NCBI GenBank assembly: GCA_035648415.1
Contig: DASRLO010000031.1
Coordinates: 1-64,000, forward strand
Direction: 5' to 3'
DNA: 64,000 bases
DNA from: DATARH01 sp035648415
GTDB taxonomy: Bacteria; Pseudomonadota; Alphaproteobacteria; ATCC43930; CGMCC-115725
The notes beneath the pieces are model-generated. The model did no database searches. It had not been told where the DNA came from and saw only the letters and a list, made by a program, of their open reading frames with translations. This document shows positions 7,430-15,547 of this stretch, in pieces; position 1 is the stretch's first letter, and the number at the start of each line of letters is the position of its first letter. A program made the translations under genes and the position numbers.

Positions 7430-9149
7430 GCCGGTGACCCGATCCGGGCCCACCTTGCGCTGCGCGATCTACACCCGCAAATCCTCCGAAGAGGGATTGG
7501 AGCAGGAGTTCAATTCGCTCCACGCCCAGCGCGAGGCCTGCGAAGCATTCATCAGGAGCCAGCGCCACGAGGGTTGGACCTGTCTGCCGCAGGCCTTCGA
7601 CGATGGCGGGCGCTCCGGGGGCAATATGGAGCGACCGGCGTTGCAGCGTCTCCTCGCCGAAATCCGCGAGGGCAAGGTCGATGTCGTCGTCGTCTACAAA
7701 ATCGATCGCCTCACCCGCTCGCTCGCCGACTTTGCCAAGATCGTCGAGACATTCGATGCCAGAGGTGTCTCATTCGTCTCGGTCACCCAGCAGTTCAACA
7801 CCACGACCTCGATGGGTCGGCTGACCCTCAACGTGCTCTTGTCCTTTGCCCAGTTCGAGCGCGAGGTCACCGGCGAGCGCATCCGCGACAAGATCGCTGC
7901 CTCGAAGAAGAAAGGGATGTGGATGGGCGGCGTGCCGCCGCTTGGCTACGAGGTGAGAGACAGAAAGCTCGTTGTCATCGAGCACGAGGGAGAGATGGTG
8001 CGTCACATCTTCCGGCGCTACGCCGCGCTGGACTCGGTGCGGCTGCTGAAGGAGGATCTGGAAGCTCAGGGCATCACCAGCAAAAGCTGGACAAGCGCCT
8101 CGGGCAGAACCTGGGGTGGCAAGCCGATCGGCCGCGGTGCGCTTTACCTGATGCTGAAAAACCTGATCTATCGCGGCGAGATCGTCCACAAGGGTGAGAC
8201 CTATCCCGGCGAGCACACGGCGATCATCGACCCCGCGCTGTGGGATGCCGTAGCGGCCCGCCTTGCCGAGAACGCGGTAGAACGTGGTACCGGCATTCGG
8301 GTGAAAAACCCAAGCCTCCTCACCGGATTGCTGTTCGACAGCGAGTGTAATCGCATGACACCGACCCATGCGGTCAAGAAAAAGACCCGCTATCGCTACT
8401 ACGTCTCCCGTCCGCTGATCATCGCCGCGCGCGAGGGTGCCGCCGCCGGGCTGCGCGTTCCGGCGGCGGAGATCGAGCGGAGCGTTATTAACCGCATCCG
8501 GCGGGTGCTTTCGGAGCCCGCGAGCCTCTTGGAGATCCTTGCGGCTCGCGCCCACGAGCCACTGCTTCAGCAGAACCTGATCGCCCGCGCCGCGGAGCTC
8601 GCCAGAGACTGGCCACAGCTGTCACCGCTGCGGATGCGGGTCATCCTCCTTGCCCTGATCCAGCGGATCGACGTGCGGCCCGATGAGGTGATCATCCATC
8701 TGCGCCCCAGCCGATTGGAAGCGCTGCTCGACATCCACTCGACCGCCAACCCGCAGCCTCTCGATGGCAAGCCCACTCTGCCGCTCTCTCAACCGGTTTG
8801 GCTGCGCCGCGCCGGCAAGGAAGTGCGGATGGTGATCGATCGCCTTGATCCGTTCGCGCCGGCGCCGAAGCCCAACCAGGCGCTGACCCGGCTGATCCTG
8901 CGTGCCCACCGCTTTCACGAGATGCTGATCAAGCACAAAGGCGGCAAATTCGGCGATCTGGCAAAGAGCGAAAAGCTCAACCGCTCGTACTTCAGCCAAG
9001 TTCTCCGTCTTGCCTACCTCGCCCCCGATATCACCACCGCCATCCTCGAAGGCCATCAACCTGCCGGGCTTACCGCGACAACCCTGATCGGGCGGGCAAG
9101 CATGCCGATAGGCTGGCAGGAGCAACGGCGCGTCCTCGGCTTCGCTTAA
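7422..9149 (+). CDS. Large serine recombinase (resolvase/invertase family)
   Basis: 575 residues. The N-terminal resolvase domain (about 12-160) has the nucleophile Ser21 in YTRKSSEEG, FDDGGRSGGNMERP, VYKIDRLTRS and the long E helix region SFAQFEREVTGERIRDK. A recombinase domain follows (PPLGYEV, then LLTGLLFDSECNRM), but the usual zinc-ribbon cysteines are reduced: only one obvious Cys is visible there. The C-terminal 100 residues include a helix-turn-helix-like stretch (FGDLAKSEKLNRSYFSQ). It should catalyse site-specific recombination through a covalent 5'-phosphoserine link. It is the last gene of the DUF3489-DUF2924 operon, about 290 bp from the 3' end of tRNA-Ser. Confidence 0.92.
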   Translation: MSKPVTRSGPTLRCAIYTRKSSEEGLEQEFNSLHAQREACEAFIRSQRHEGWTCLPQAFDDGGRSGGNMERPALQRLLAEIREGKVDVVVVYKIDRLTRSLADFAKIVETFDARGVSFVSVTQQFNTTTSMGRLTLNVLLSFAQFEREVTGERIRDKIAASKKKGMWMGGVPPLGYEVRDRKLVVIEHEGEMVRHIFRRYAALDSVRLLKEDLEAQGITSKSWTSASGRTWGGKPIGRGALYLMLKNLIYRGEIVHKGETYPGEHTAIIDPALWDAVAARLAENAVERGTGIRVKNPSLLTGLLFDSECNRMTPTHAVKKKTRYRYYVSRPLIIAAREGAAAGLRVPAAEIERSVINRIRRVLSEPASLLEILAARAHEPLLQQNLIARAAELARDWPQLSPLRMRVILLALIQRIDVRPDEVIIHLRPSRLEALLDIHSTANPQPLDGKPTLPLSQPVWLRRAGKEVRMVIDRLDPFAPAPKPNQALTRLILRAHRFHEMLIKHKGGKFGDLAKSEKLNRSYFSQVLRLAYLAPDITTAILEGHQPAGLTATTLIGRASMPIGWQEQRRVLGFA

Positions 9150-9439
9150 GCCGGCCTTATGATCCAATCAACGTCGCGGCCCGATCGGGGCCATTTCGCG
9201 TTCCGGCAACCACCTTGTTCCGGCAACTTAAAGCTTAGCCCCGACGGGTATGGACGGAGTTCCGCCAGTGCATCAATGCCCGACAGAGATATTCCGGCAA
9301 TGTCACGCGCGCTGCCGCCCTCTCACCGCTCTCTGCGTACTGGCCGCGGCAGCCAGGCCTGCAAAACGCCGCGGAAGTGCGCCAAATTTCGCGCCGTGCC
9401 GGCCCGATCATAAAATATACTCATATCAATTAGTTGGGT
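9150..9439. other. Non-coding gap between serine recombinase and tRNA-Ser; candidate attachment zone
   Basis: About 290 bp without a supportable gene. The motif TTCCGGCAA occurs three times in direct orientation (near 9201, 9218 and 9292). The right part is AT-rich just before the tRNA (ATAAAATATACTCATATCAATTAG region, about 9410-9433). It is the natural place for an attachment site of an element inserted at the tRNA 3' end, but I saw no second copy of the tRNA 3' sequence in the window. Confidence 0.4.
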
Positions 9440-9531
9440 TGGCGGAGGGGATGGGATTCGAACCCACGATACGGGGTTAACCGTATAACGGTTTAGCAAA
9501 CCGCCGCCTTCAGCCACTCGGCCACCCCTCC
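9440..9531 (-). tRNA. tRNA-Ser(GCT), CCA end encoded
   Basis: 92 nt read on the minus strand. Acceptor stem GGAGGGG pairs with CCCCTCC, followed by discriminator G and a templated CCA (9442-9440). The anticodon loop is TTTGCTAAA with anticodon GCT at the top of a GGCGGTTTGCTAAACCG-type arm. A long variable arm (TTATACGGTTAACCCCGTAT) marks it as a class II tRNA, and the T arm GGTTCGAATCC is standard. It reads serine AGC/AGU codons. Its 3' end faces the recombinase island, the usual orientation for tRNA-targeted integration. Confidence 0.96.
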
Positions 9532-9606
9532 ACCGAGAGTGGGTACACGGCGCATGCGGTTTCAGACCTAGAACTTGGCCGCCCCTAAGTCAATCCGGCT
9601 TGCAGC

Positions 9607-10338
9607 TCAGGGTTCAGCTTTGCAAGCTCCCATTGCGGTAAGAGCGATGAATATGCCTGGGGACTGGGCGAAGCCGCCAGCGACGGTCCTCCTTCCGGCA
9701 ACCAGGGGAAGTCGCGCATTCACCAGCTCGGCTTGGAAGAGGCCGCGGGTCTCGTCAAGCGTGACGCTGAAATCGTGGAAATCGGCGAAGGCGCCGGTCA
9801 GCGGCCAATAGAGCTTGTAGATCGCCTCCTTCACGACGAACAGCAATTTGCCGCGTCTGAGATTGATGGGAGTGCCGATACGGTGGCCGGGGACCAGCTC
9901 CTCGGGCCGGCAGACGACCTCCATGACCGCTTCGCTGTTCAGCGGTTCATCGGCTTCGAGATCGAGACCGACTCCACCGACCGGCGGATCGTGAGCCACC
10001 ACCGCGGCGACGATCTCGTTGGTGTGGCTTATGGAGCCGGTGACGCCACCGGGCCAGATCGGTTCCCCGGCATCGCCAACCGGTATTGGAGTGGACGGCA
10101 CGCCCAGCTTGGCACAGGCAGCGCGGGCGCAGGCGCGTCCACCGTGGAATGCGAGGTGGCGTCGGAGGTGGGCGCCGTCGCACGCCAGGGTCTCTCCGGG
10201 GCAAACCGGGGCGGTCGAGTAGTTCGCGAGCATGCCGACCGCGATCGCGTAAGAAGCGAGCCGCAGCCGTTCCGCGATCTTCTGAAGCGCGAGCTCGACA
10301 CGAACGACATCGGTCTCAATCGTGATGTTGCCCTGCAT
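9607..10338 (-). CDS. 4'-phosphopantetheinyl transferase (EntD/Sfp superfamily)
   Basis: 243 residues, the length of EntD-type enzymes. Family motifs are present: GSISHTNEIVAAVV, the Mg-binding GVGLDLEADEPL, and the VVKEAIYKLYWPLTG block matching the WxxKEAxxK signature. The enzyme moves phosphopantetheine from CoA onto the Ser of a carrier protein. It is the last gene of the minus-strand lipid cluster, 14 bp after the alpha-oxoamine synthase, and the ACP two genes upstream is its obvious substrate. A dedicated PPTase suggests the ACP is not served by the housekeeping AcpS. EntD-type activity is clear from sequence; the partner is inference. Confidence 0.9.
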   Translation of the reverse strand: MQGNITIETDVVRVELALQKIAERLRLASYAIAVGMLANYSTAPVCPGETLACDGAHLRRHLAFHGGRACARAACAKLGVPSTPIPVGDAGEPIWPGGVTGSISHTNEIVAAVVAHDPPVGGVGLDLEADEPLNSEAVMEVVCRPEELVPGHRIGTPINLRRGKLLFVVKEAIYKLYWPLTGAFADFHDFSVTLDETRGLFQAELVNARLPLVAGRRTVAGGFAQSPGIFIALTAMGACKAEP

Positions 10339-10352
10339 CGAGAGGTCTGTCG

Positions 10353-11663
10353 CTACTCGGCGGGCCTTCGCCCCGGGTCGGCGAAGCCGAATTCATTCGC
10401 CGCGCGCACCATGATCTCCGCGCCTCGCCGAATTTGGTCCTCGGTGTGCTCGGAGGTGACGAAGAGGCGCATCCGCGCCTCACCCGGCGGCGCGGCGGGG
10501 AATGACATCACATTGCCATCGAGCCCGTGCCGCTGCAGCCAGTCGGCTAGCGGAATGCCCCGCGTCTCCGTCCCAAAAATCACCGGCACGATCCAGCTGC
10601 ACGAGCGTCCGATATCGACCCTGCCGGCCAACGCAACGCGCAACAGCGCCGCATTCCGTTGCAAGCTGGCGCGCCGCTTGAACCCATCGCCGCCGGCGCC
10701 GAGCTCCAGGCCGCGTGTGATCCCGGCGGTTACCGCCGGGTCGAGCGCGCACGAGAACATCCGGCAGCGAGCAAACCAGTTGACGTAGCGGGTGATCTCG
10801 CGCTTGGCGATGAGTGCGCCGCCGACGCCGCCAAGCGCCTTGCTGAAAGTGACGACGAGGTAATCGACCTGGTCGAGAACGCCCTGCTGTTCGGCGACGC
10901 CGCGTCCGTCCCTGCCGCACAACAGGAACGAATGCGCTTCGTCCACCAGCACCTCGGCGCCATATGCCTTGGCCGCCGGCACGATCCGGTCGAGCGCGCC
11001 GAAATCGCCGTCGACACTAAAAACGCCTTCGGTGCAGACCAGGACGCGACCGCCGCCGGGGCCGATTTCGCGAAGGATCGCTTCGAGGTGGCCGGCGTCG
11101 TTGTGCGCGAAAGTGTGCAGCTTCGCACGCGCCAACTGCGCGCCTTCGAGGATCGACATGTGCGCGCATTGATCGACGACGATATGATCGCGCCGCTTCA
11201 TCAGCGCCGAAAGGGTGCCGGTGTTGACGCCGTACCCGGAGGAGAACAACGACGCGCCGCGGCCGGGCAGGCCGATGAAATCGATCAAACGCTGCTCGAG
11301 CTCGGTATGCAGGTCCAGGGTCCCGGCCTGTACGGGCGAGCCGCAGGCGCCGAGGCCGTAGCGGTCGAGCGCCTGCTTGGCGGCGTCGATCACCTCCGGA
11401 TGAACGGCGTAGCCGAGGTAGTTGTAGGTCGAGAAATTGAGCAGGCCGACCGCCAGGCCGTCCGCCCGCCGCGCTGTCAGCTCGGTGTGCTGCGCTCCCA
11501 GGCGCGCCGCTTCGAACGAGTTGAGGCCAAAGCGGTTGCCGGCGTCGATCCATGCCGAGAAGCGCTCGGCTTCGGAGCCGTCGCCATCGGTAATCGCGGC
11601 GAACATCTCGAACATGTCGAGACCAAAATAATCCGCCGGCTTGAATGTCTCGTCGATTGCCAT
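10353..11663 (-). CDS. PLP-dependent alpha-oxoamine synthase (AONS/SPT/KBL family)
   Basis: 436 residues, closer to serine palmitoyltransferase (about 420) than to BioF (about 385). Visible motifs: GACGSPVQAGTLDLHTELE, the stacking His in CAHMSILEGAQLA, the PLP-binding Asp in VDEAHSFLLC, and the Schiff-base Lys in TFSKALGGVGG. The family condenses an acyl thioester with an amino acid (Gly, Ser, Ala) with loss of CO2 to give an alpha-amino ketone. Its neighbours are an ACP 16 bp upstream and a PPTase downstream, and no biotin genes are nearby, so it probably uses an ACP-bound chain made by the rest of the cluster. Sphinganine-like or amino-ketone products fit; substrate choice cannot be read from sequence. 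BioF is less likely. Confidence 0.88.
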   Translation of the reverse strand: MAIDETFKPADYFGLDMFEMFAAITDGDGSEAERFSAWIDAGNRFGLNSFEAARLGAQHTELTARRADGLAVGLLNFSTYNYLGYAVHPEVIDAAKQALDRYGLGACGSPVQAGTLDLHTELEQRLIDFIGLPGRGASLFSSGYGVNTGTLSALMKRRDHIVVDQCAHMSILEGAQLARAKLHTFAHNDAGHLEAILREIGPGGGRVLVCTEGVFSVDGDFGALDRIVPAAKAYGAEVLVDEAHSFLLCGRDGRGVAEQQGVLDQVDYLVVTFSKALGGVGGALIAKREITRYVNWFARCRMFSCALDPAVTAGITRGLELGAGGDGFKRRASLQRNAALLRVALAGRVDIGRSCSWIVPVIFGTETRGIPLADWLQRHGLDGNVMSFPAAPPGEARMRLFVTSEHTEDQIRRGAEIMVRAANEFGFADPGRRPAE

Positions 11664-11679
11664 GGCGCGGTTCCGCCGG

Positions 11680-11955
11680 TCAGGCCGAACGCGTTTCCGG
11701 CGCCTCGTTCGCGGCCGCGTAAAGCAGATCGACGAGCCCGTCGAGGTTGGTCAATTTGGCGAGCTCGGCGCGCGGCACCTTGACCTTCAGCTCCCGCATC
11801 GACAGCGACACGACCTCCACGATGTCGAGGCTGTTGGCGCCGAGATCCTTCATGGACCTGACGGGATCGATCTGGTCTTCCGGCAGATCGTCGATGAGCT
11901 CGAGAAGATGCCTTTTGACAACCGCGTAAATCTGCTCCCTGGTTATCGCCGCCAT
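11680..11955 (-). CDS. Acyl carrier protein
   Basis: 91 residues, one carrier domain. The phosphopantetheine site is the Ser in LGANSLDIVEVV (classical GxDSL with Asn for Asp). The helices before (REQIYAVVKRHLLELI) and after (LAKLTNLDGLVDLLY) fit the four-helix fold. I chose ATG 11955, which gives a normal ACP N-terminus; the longer frame to 12126 adds an Arg/Pro-rich stretch unlike any ACP. It sits between the ketoreductase (148 bp gap) and the alpha-oxoamine synthase (16 bp). It is a specialised ACP, not the AcpP that normally lies between fabG and fabF. Confidence 0.92.
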   Translation of the reverse strand: MAAITREQIYAVVKRHLLELIDDLPEDQIDPVRSMKDLGANSLDIVEVVSLSMRELKVKVPRAELAKLTNLDGLVDLLYAAANEAPETRSA

Positions 11956-12103
11956 TGCCTCGCCCCTTCCTTCACCGGTCGGTGCCGCCACGGATTCCCA
12001 ACCTGGATTATCATCCATGTCGGGCAGCGGGCCAATCGCCACGCGCGGCGGCCGCCTAAACGGCTCCTGCGTTGCCCGCCGGGGGCGCTTCAATCCGCTG
12101 ATG

Positions 12104-12853
12104 TCACGGCGCCCAGTCGAGGCCACCGTTCACCTTCAGCTCCTGACCGTTGATGTATGCGGCGGCGGGCGATGCGAGAAAGGTCACGAGTTCGGCGATC
12201 TCGGACGGCTCGGCGAGGCGGCCGAGCGGGCACAGCTTGCGCCAGTAATCGCCCACCGCTTCCGCTCCCGCCCGAGTCATGTCGGTGTCGACGAGGCCGG
12301 GCGAAATGACGTTGCTGGTGATCCCCTTGCGGCCGTATTCCTTGGCCAAGGTCGCGGAGAGACCCAGGAGTCCGGACTTGCTCGCGCAATGATTGGCCTG
12401 GCCGGAGACCCCGCCCGCGCCCAGCGAAGACATCAGGATAAACCGGCCAAATCGCTTGGCGAGGAAGGTCGGAAGAAACTGGCGGCAGACGTAGAACGCG
12501 CCGCTGAGGTTGGTGTCGAGAACGGCATGCCATTCGTCGTCCGACATGGTGACGACGAGGTTGTTGCGGTTGATGCCGGCATTGGCGACGACGACATCGA
12601 CCGTGTCGAAATCGGCGAGCACTTGGTCGCCTACGGTTTCGACCTCTCCCGAGCGGCGCACGTCGAGGCGGTAGGCCGCGAAATGCCCCGCCGGACGAAT
12701 TTCGCGCGCCCGCCGCACGACATCGAGCGCCGCCGCCTCGTCGCGAACATAGGTCAGGGCCACGTCGTGCCCGGCCTGCGCGGCCCGCAGCGCTATCGCC
12801 GCGCCAATGCCGCGCGAGCCGCCGGTGACGAAAAAGACCATTTCCCGCGTCAT
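12104..12853 (-). CDS. FabG-type 3-oxoacyl-ACP reductase with catalytic Tyr replaced by His
   Basis: 249 residues, full FabG length. Cofactor motif TGGSRGIG, then VANAG and the catalytic Asn region (DTNLSGAF). The catalytic Ser is in LMSSLGAG, but the usual YxxxK reads HCASK in GQANHCASKSG: the Tyr codon is CAT while Lys is kept. The remainder (NVISPGLVDTDM, NGGLDW) is ordinary FabG. It should reduce beta-ketoacyl-ACP with NADPH, yet the Tyr-to-His change should impair normal proton donation. The start ATG 12853 overlaps the ketosynthase stop (TAATG). It may be slow, altered in specificity, or a structural partner. Confidence 0.9.
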   Translation of the reverse strand: MTREMVFFVTGGSRGIGAAIALRAAQAGHDVALTYVRDEAAALDVVRRAREIRPAGHFAAYRLDVRRSGEVETVGDQVLADFDTVDVVVANAGINRNNLVVTMSDDEWHAVLDTNLSGAFYVCRQFLPTFLAKRFGRFILMSSLGAGGVSGQANHCASKSGLLGLSATLAKEYGRKGITSNVISPGLVDTDMTRAGAEAVGDYWRKLCPLGRLAEPSEIAELVTFLASPAAAYINGQELKVNGGLDWAP

Positions 12854-14139
12854 TATTCGAATCGCGACAAAATACTGACGCAGTTGATCCCGCCGAAGCC
12901 AAAAGAGTTCTTCATCATGGTGCGAACCGGCCAGGCGACGGGGCCGGTCCCGCGGCAGACGTCGAGGTCGACCTCGGGATCCAGCTCGTCGATGTTGATC
13001 GACGGATGCAGCCTGCCGGCTTGCATCTGCAAGACCGCCGCGACGGTCTCGACCACCGGCGCCGCCCAGCAGGTGTGGCCGAGCAGGGACTTGGTCGCGT
13101 TGAGCTTCAGTCGTGCCGCATGCGGTCCGAACACGCGCTTGATCGAGCGGATCTCGGTCAGGTCGCCGAGCGGCGTCGAGGTGGCGTGCGCGTTGATGTA
13201 GTCGATCTGTTCCGGCGCGATGCCGCATTTGTCGAGCAGGCGCGTCATCAACCGCGCCTGACCCTCTTCCGATGGTTGCGGCAGGTGGTTCGCGTCCGAG
13301 TTGGTTTCGACCCCGAGCACTTCGGCGTAGATCCGGGCGTCGCGGCGACGGGCCGACCGCAGGCTCTCGACCAGCAGGGCGCCGCCGCCATGCGCCGGGA
13401 CGAAGCCCTCGCGCCTTGTGTCCCACGGTCGGCTCGCCCGGTGCGGCGCGTCATTGAACCCCTGAAAGCTGACCGCGCCCAACAGGCACATGCCATGCAG
13501 CTCGACTGGAGACAGGTCGAGGACGGCGCCGACGACAAGCGCGAGGTCGACATCGTGATAGCGGATCTCGTCGACCGCCGCGCGCAACGCTCCGTTGCCG
13601 CTCGCGCAAGCGGCGCCCAGCGTATAGATCGGCCCGCGGATGCCCAAAGTCTCGGCGACGCAGCCGGCATGGTCGGTGTCGAGACAGGTCACGCCCGACA
13701 GCGGATCCAGAAAGTCGGGCTCTTCGGCGTATTGCAGCCGGTTCTCGTATTGGAAGTACGAATTGATGTTATGGCCCGCGACAATGGCGGCAGTGCGGTC
13801 GAGATCGATCGACGGGCCGAACGCTCCGCCATCGAGAAAGGCGTCGAGGCTCATCAATACCGACAGCTTTGTCGTCCACGGTATCCTGGCGATCAGCCGG
13901 CGCGCCCGGTTCCACACCGCCGGGTCGAGGCGGTTTTGCAGGCTGCCGAGCTTCGCGCGGACATCGTAGTCCGACAGATCCCCGCCGATCTTGGAGTAGC
14001 AGCGCGAGACGTCGATTTTCCGCCACCAGGAAACAGCCGATTTTCCCTGCATGAGGCCGGCGAGGAACCCGTCGAGACTGTCCCCGAGCGGCGTGTTGAT
14101 CGACATCCCGGTAATGACGACGCGCTCAGGCTCCGACAA
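12853..14139 (-). CDS. Beta-ketoacyl-ACP synthase (KAS I/II type)
   Basis: 428 residues. Complete Cys-His-His triad: nucleophile in GAACASGNGA, first His in NAHATSTPLGD, second in KSLLGHTCW. The family end motif KNSFGFGGINC is intact. The enzyme extends ACP-bound chains by decarboxylative condensation with malonyl-ACP. Start: TTG 14139 has GGAGG 6 nt upstream and gives the normal MSEPERVVITG-like N-terminus, so I prefer it to ATG 14178, which would overlap the dehydratase by 53 bp. It overlaps the dehydratase end by 14 bp and the ketoreductase start by 1 bp. The sequence diverges from housekeeping FabF (for example the YSKIGGDLSDYD and LDTDHAG segments), pointing to a specialised pathway. Confidence 0.9.
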   Translation of the reverse strand: MSEPERVVITGMSINTPLGDSLDGFLAGLMQGKSAVSWWRKIDVSRCYSKIGGDLSDYDVRAKLGSLQNRLDPAVWNRARRLIARIPWTTKLSVLMSLDAFLDGGAFGPSIDLDRTAAIVAGHNINSYFQYENRLQYAEEPDFLDPLSGVTCLDTDHAGCVAETLGIRGPIYTLGAACASGNGALRAAVDEIRYHDVDLALVVGAVLDLSPVELHGMCLLGAVSFQGFNDAPHRASRPWDTRREGFVPAHGGGALLVESLRSARRRDARIYAEVLGVETNSDANHLPQPSEEGQARLMTRLLDKCGIAPEQIDYINAHATSTPLGDLTEIRSIKRVFGPHAARLKLNATKSLLGHTCWAAPVVETVAAVLQMQAGRLHPSINIDELDPEVDLDVCRGTGPVAWPVRTMMKNSFGFGGINCVSILSRFE

Positions 14140-14737
14140 AATAGACCTCCATGATCCCGAACGAGCAGATGACGCCATCCCTCACGAGTTGCCCTGCGCA
14201 GATTCCGGTATAGTCGTTCCAGTCGATGATTTTAGCCAAGATGAGCAGCTCGTCGCCAGGGCCGACGGGAGCCAAATACAATGCGTGGTGAATCTTGAGG
14301 GCGCGAACGGATAGCGATCCGGACGCCTGCTTCGCCCGCGCCCGCCCGGCAGCCGAAGCCAGACCGAAGAGGCACAACCCGAGTTGTCCCATCATCTCCA
14401 GCTGCAGGACACCGGGGTACACCGGATCATCGGGGAAGTGGCCGCGAAACACCGGGTCTGCGGGATCGATCCGCCGCCGCCCAGCGATTGTCAGCGCCGC
14501 CAGATCGAGCTGGGTGATGCGATCGACCAACAGAAACGGGTCGCGATGCGGCAGCAGGCGCTCGATGTCGGCGCGGACCAGGTCGAGGGCGGGCGCGGCG
14601 GCCCAATCGAACAGCGGACGCCGCCGCGCCGCCCGCACGATGCCGTCGATCAGGTGGTCAACGGCCACGGCCACTGCGCAGCTCGGCGTCCGGCTCGCGA
14701 CCGCGGCGGCGAGCGGCCTCGCCCGCTGTCCGGGCAT
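14126..14737 (-). CDS. FabZ-type 3-hydroxyacyl-ACP dehydratase (hotdog fold)
   Basis: 203 residues, about 50 longer than FabZ because of an N-terminal extension (about residues 1-55) of unknown role. The FabZ core begins at LLPHRDPFLLVDRI. The catalytic His lies in FRGHFPDDPVYPGV and the acidic partner in LQLEMMGQLG, as in FabZ. It should dehydrate 3-hydroxyacyl-ACP to trans-2-enoyl-ACP. It is 6 bp after the preceding SDR gene and overlaps the ketosynthase start by 14 bp. It is separate from the usual lpxD-fabZ-lpxA locus, so it is a cluster-specific copy. Confidence 0.88.
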   Translation of the reverse strand: MPGQRARPLAAAVASRTPSCAVAVAVDHLIDGIVRAARRRPLFDWAAAPALDLVRADIERLLPHRDPFLLVDRITQLDLAALTIAGRRRIDPADPVFRGHFPDDPVYPGVLQLEMMGQLGLCLFGLASAAGRARAKQASGSLSVRALKIHHALYLAPVGPGDELLILAKIIDWNDYTGICAGQLVRDGVICSFGIMEVYFVGA

Positions 14738-14743
14738 CCGTCT

Positions 14744-15547
14744 TCACCCGGAAGCTTCGCGTTCGAAAGCGAGCGAAATGCCGTCGACGAAGCCGTCGCC
14801 GCGATCCACCGTCAGCACCTGCCCGGTCATCCCGTCAAACATGCCGCTGCATAAGGCCAGGACGGCGTTCGCCACATCCTGCATCGGTCTCGTGGCCGTT
14901 GCCTGCTCCGATTGGCCGATGCCCGCGACGGTCCCGACGGTTTGCCTTCCGGCGCGAACGATTTGCGAGCGCACCGCATTGACCCGCACCCCTTCGTCGC
15001 GAAGCCGGTAGGCAAGGTAGCGGACCAGCGTTTCCGTCGCCGCCTCGGCACAGGCGGCAAAGTCGTGACCGGGCGTGAACCTGTCCGAAGGTTGCGAGGT
15101 CAGGGCTACGACGTAACGCGGATAACAGCCGAGATGCCGCTTGGCGGCGCGGGTGTAGTCGACCAGGGGCCATGCCGCCGCGCGCAATGCGGCGACGAAC
15201 GCGCCTTCATCGTAATCCTCGATGGTATGGATTTCGGCCGGTGTCGACACCGGCAGCGCGCTTCCGATCACTGCGTAAACCGGCCCGCAGCGCGCGCCGA
15301 TCGCGGTAAACAGCGCATCCGGACCGCCCTGATCCTCGTCGGCGTCGATGAACAGCGGCTGGGAGGGGCCAAGTTCGCCCAGTCGCCGCTCCATCGCTGC
15401 CCGTTCGGCGCGGTCGAACTTGCCGCTCAGAACCAGGCGCGCCCCGTGCCGCGCAAAAGCCTCGGCGGTCGCGCGCCCGACTGCGGTGGCGCCGTCCATG
15501 ACCAGAACGGCGCCGCGGTCGTCGGCGACAAACGGCGCCGAGCTCAC
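14744..15547 (-). CDS. Degenerate SDR, probable non-catalytic paralogue of the adjacent FabL-like protein
   Basis: 267 residues from a GTG start (15547) that overlaps the upstream SDR stop as GTGA, with GGGAGG before it. It aligns along its length with the neighbouring SDR, but key positions are lost. The cofactor loop TGGTRGIG becomes MDGATAVG; the active-site Tyr (YDIVAAAK in the neighbour) becomes HDFAACAE, so Tyr is His and Lys is Glu. The Ser (LTSQP) survives and the fold looks intact, with CSGMFDGMTGQVLTVDRG near the end. A conserved but dead SDR fused by translation coupling to a live one suggests a heteromeric partner or scaffold. Independent catalysis is unlikely. Confidence 0.82.
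   Translation of the reverse strand: MSSAPFVADDRGAVLVMDGATAVGRATAEAFARHGARLVLSGKFDRAERAAMERRLGELGPSQPLFIDADEDQGGPDALFTAIGARCGPVYAVIGSALPVSTPAEIHTIEDYDEGAFVAALRAAAWPLVDYTRAAKRHLGCYPRYVVALTSQPSDRFTPGHDFAACAEAATETLVRYLAYRLRDEGVRVNAVRSQIVRAGRQTVGTVAGIGQSEQATATRPMQDVANAVLALCSGMFDGMTGQVLTVDRGDGFVDGISLAFEREASG

Noticed and set aside
9159..9413. 84-codon frame between the serine recombinase and the tRNA
   Set aside because: Ser/Arg/Pro-rich with no ribosome binding site or family; the region reads as non-coding.
13006..14154. 382-codon frame antisense to the ketosynthase
   Set aside because: The minus strand has an intact Cys-His-His ketosynthase; the plus frame is a shadow.
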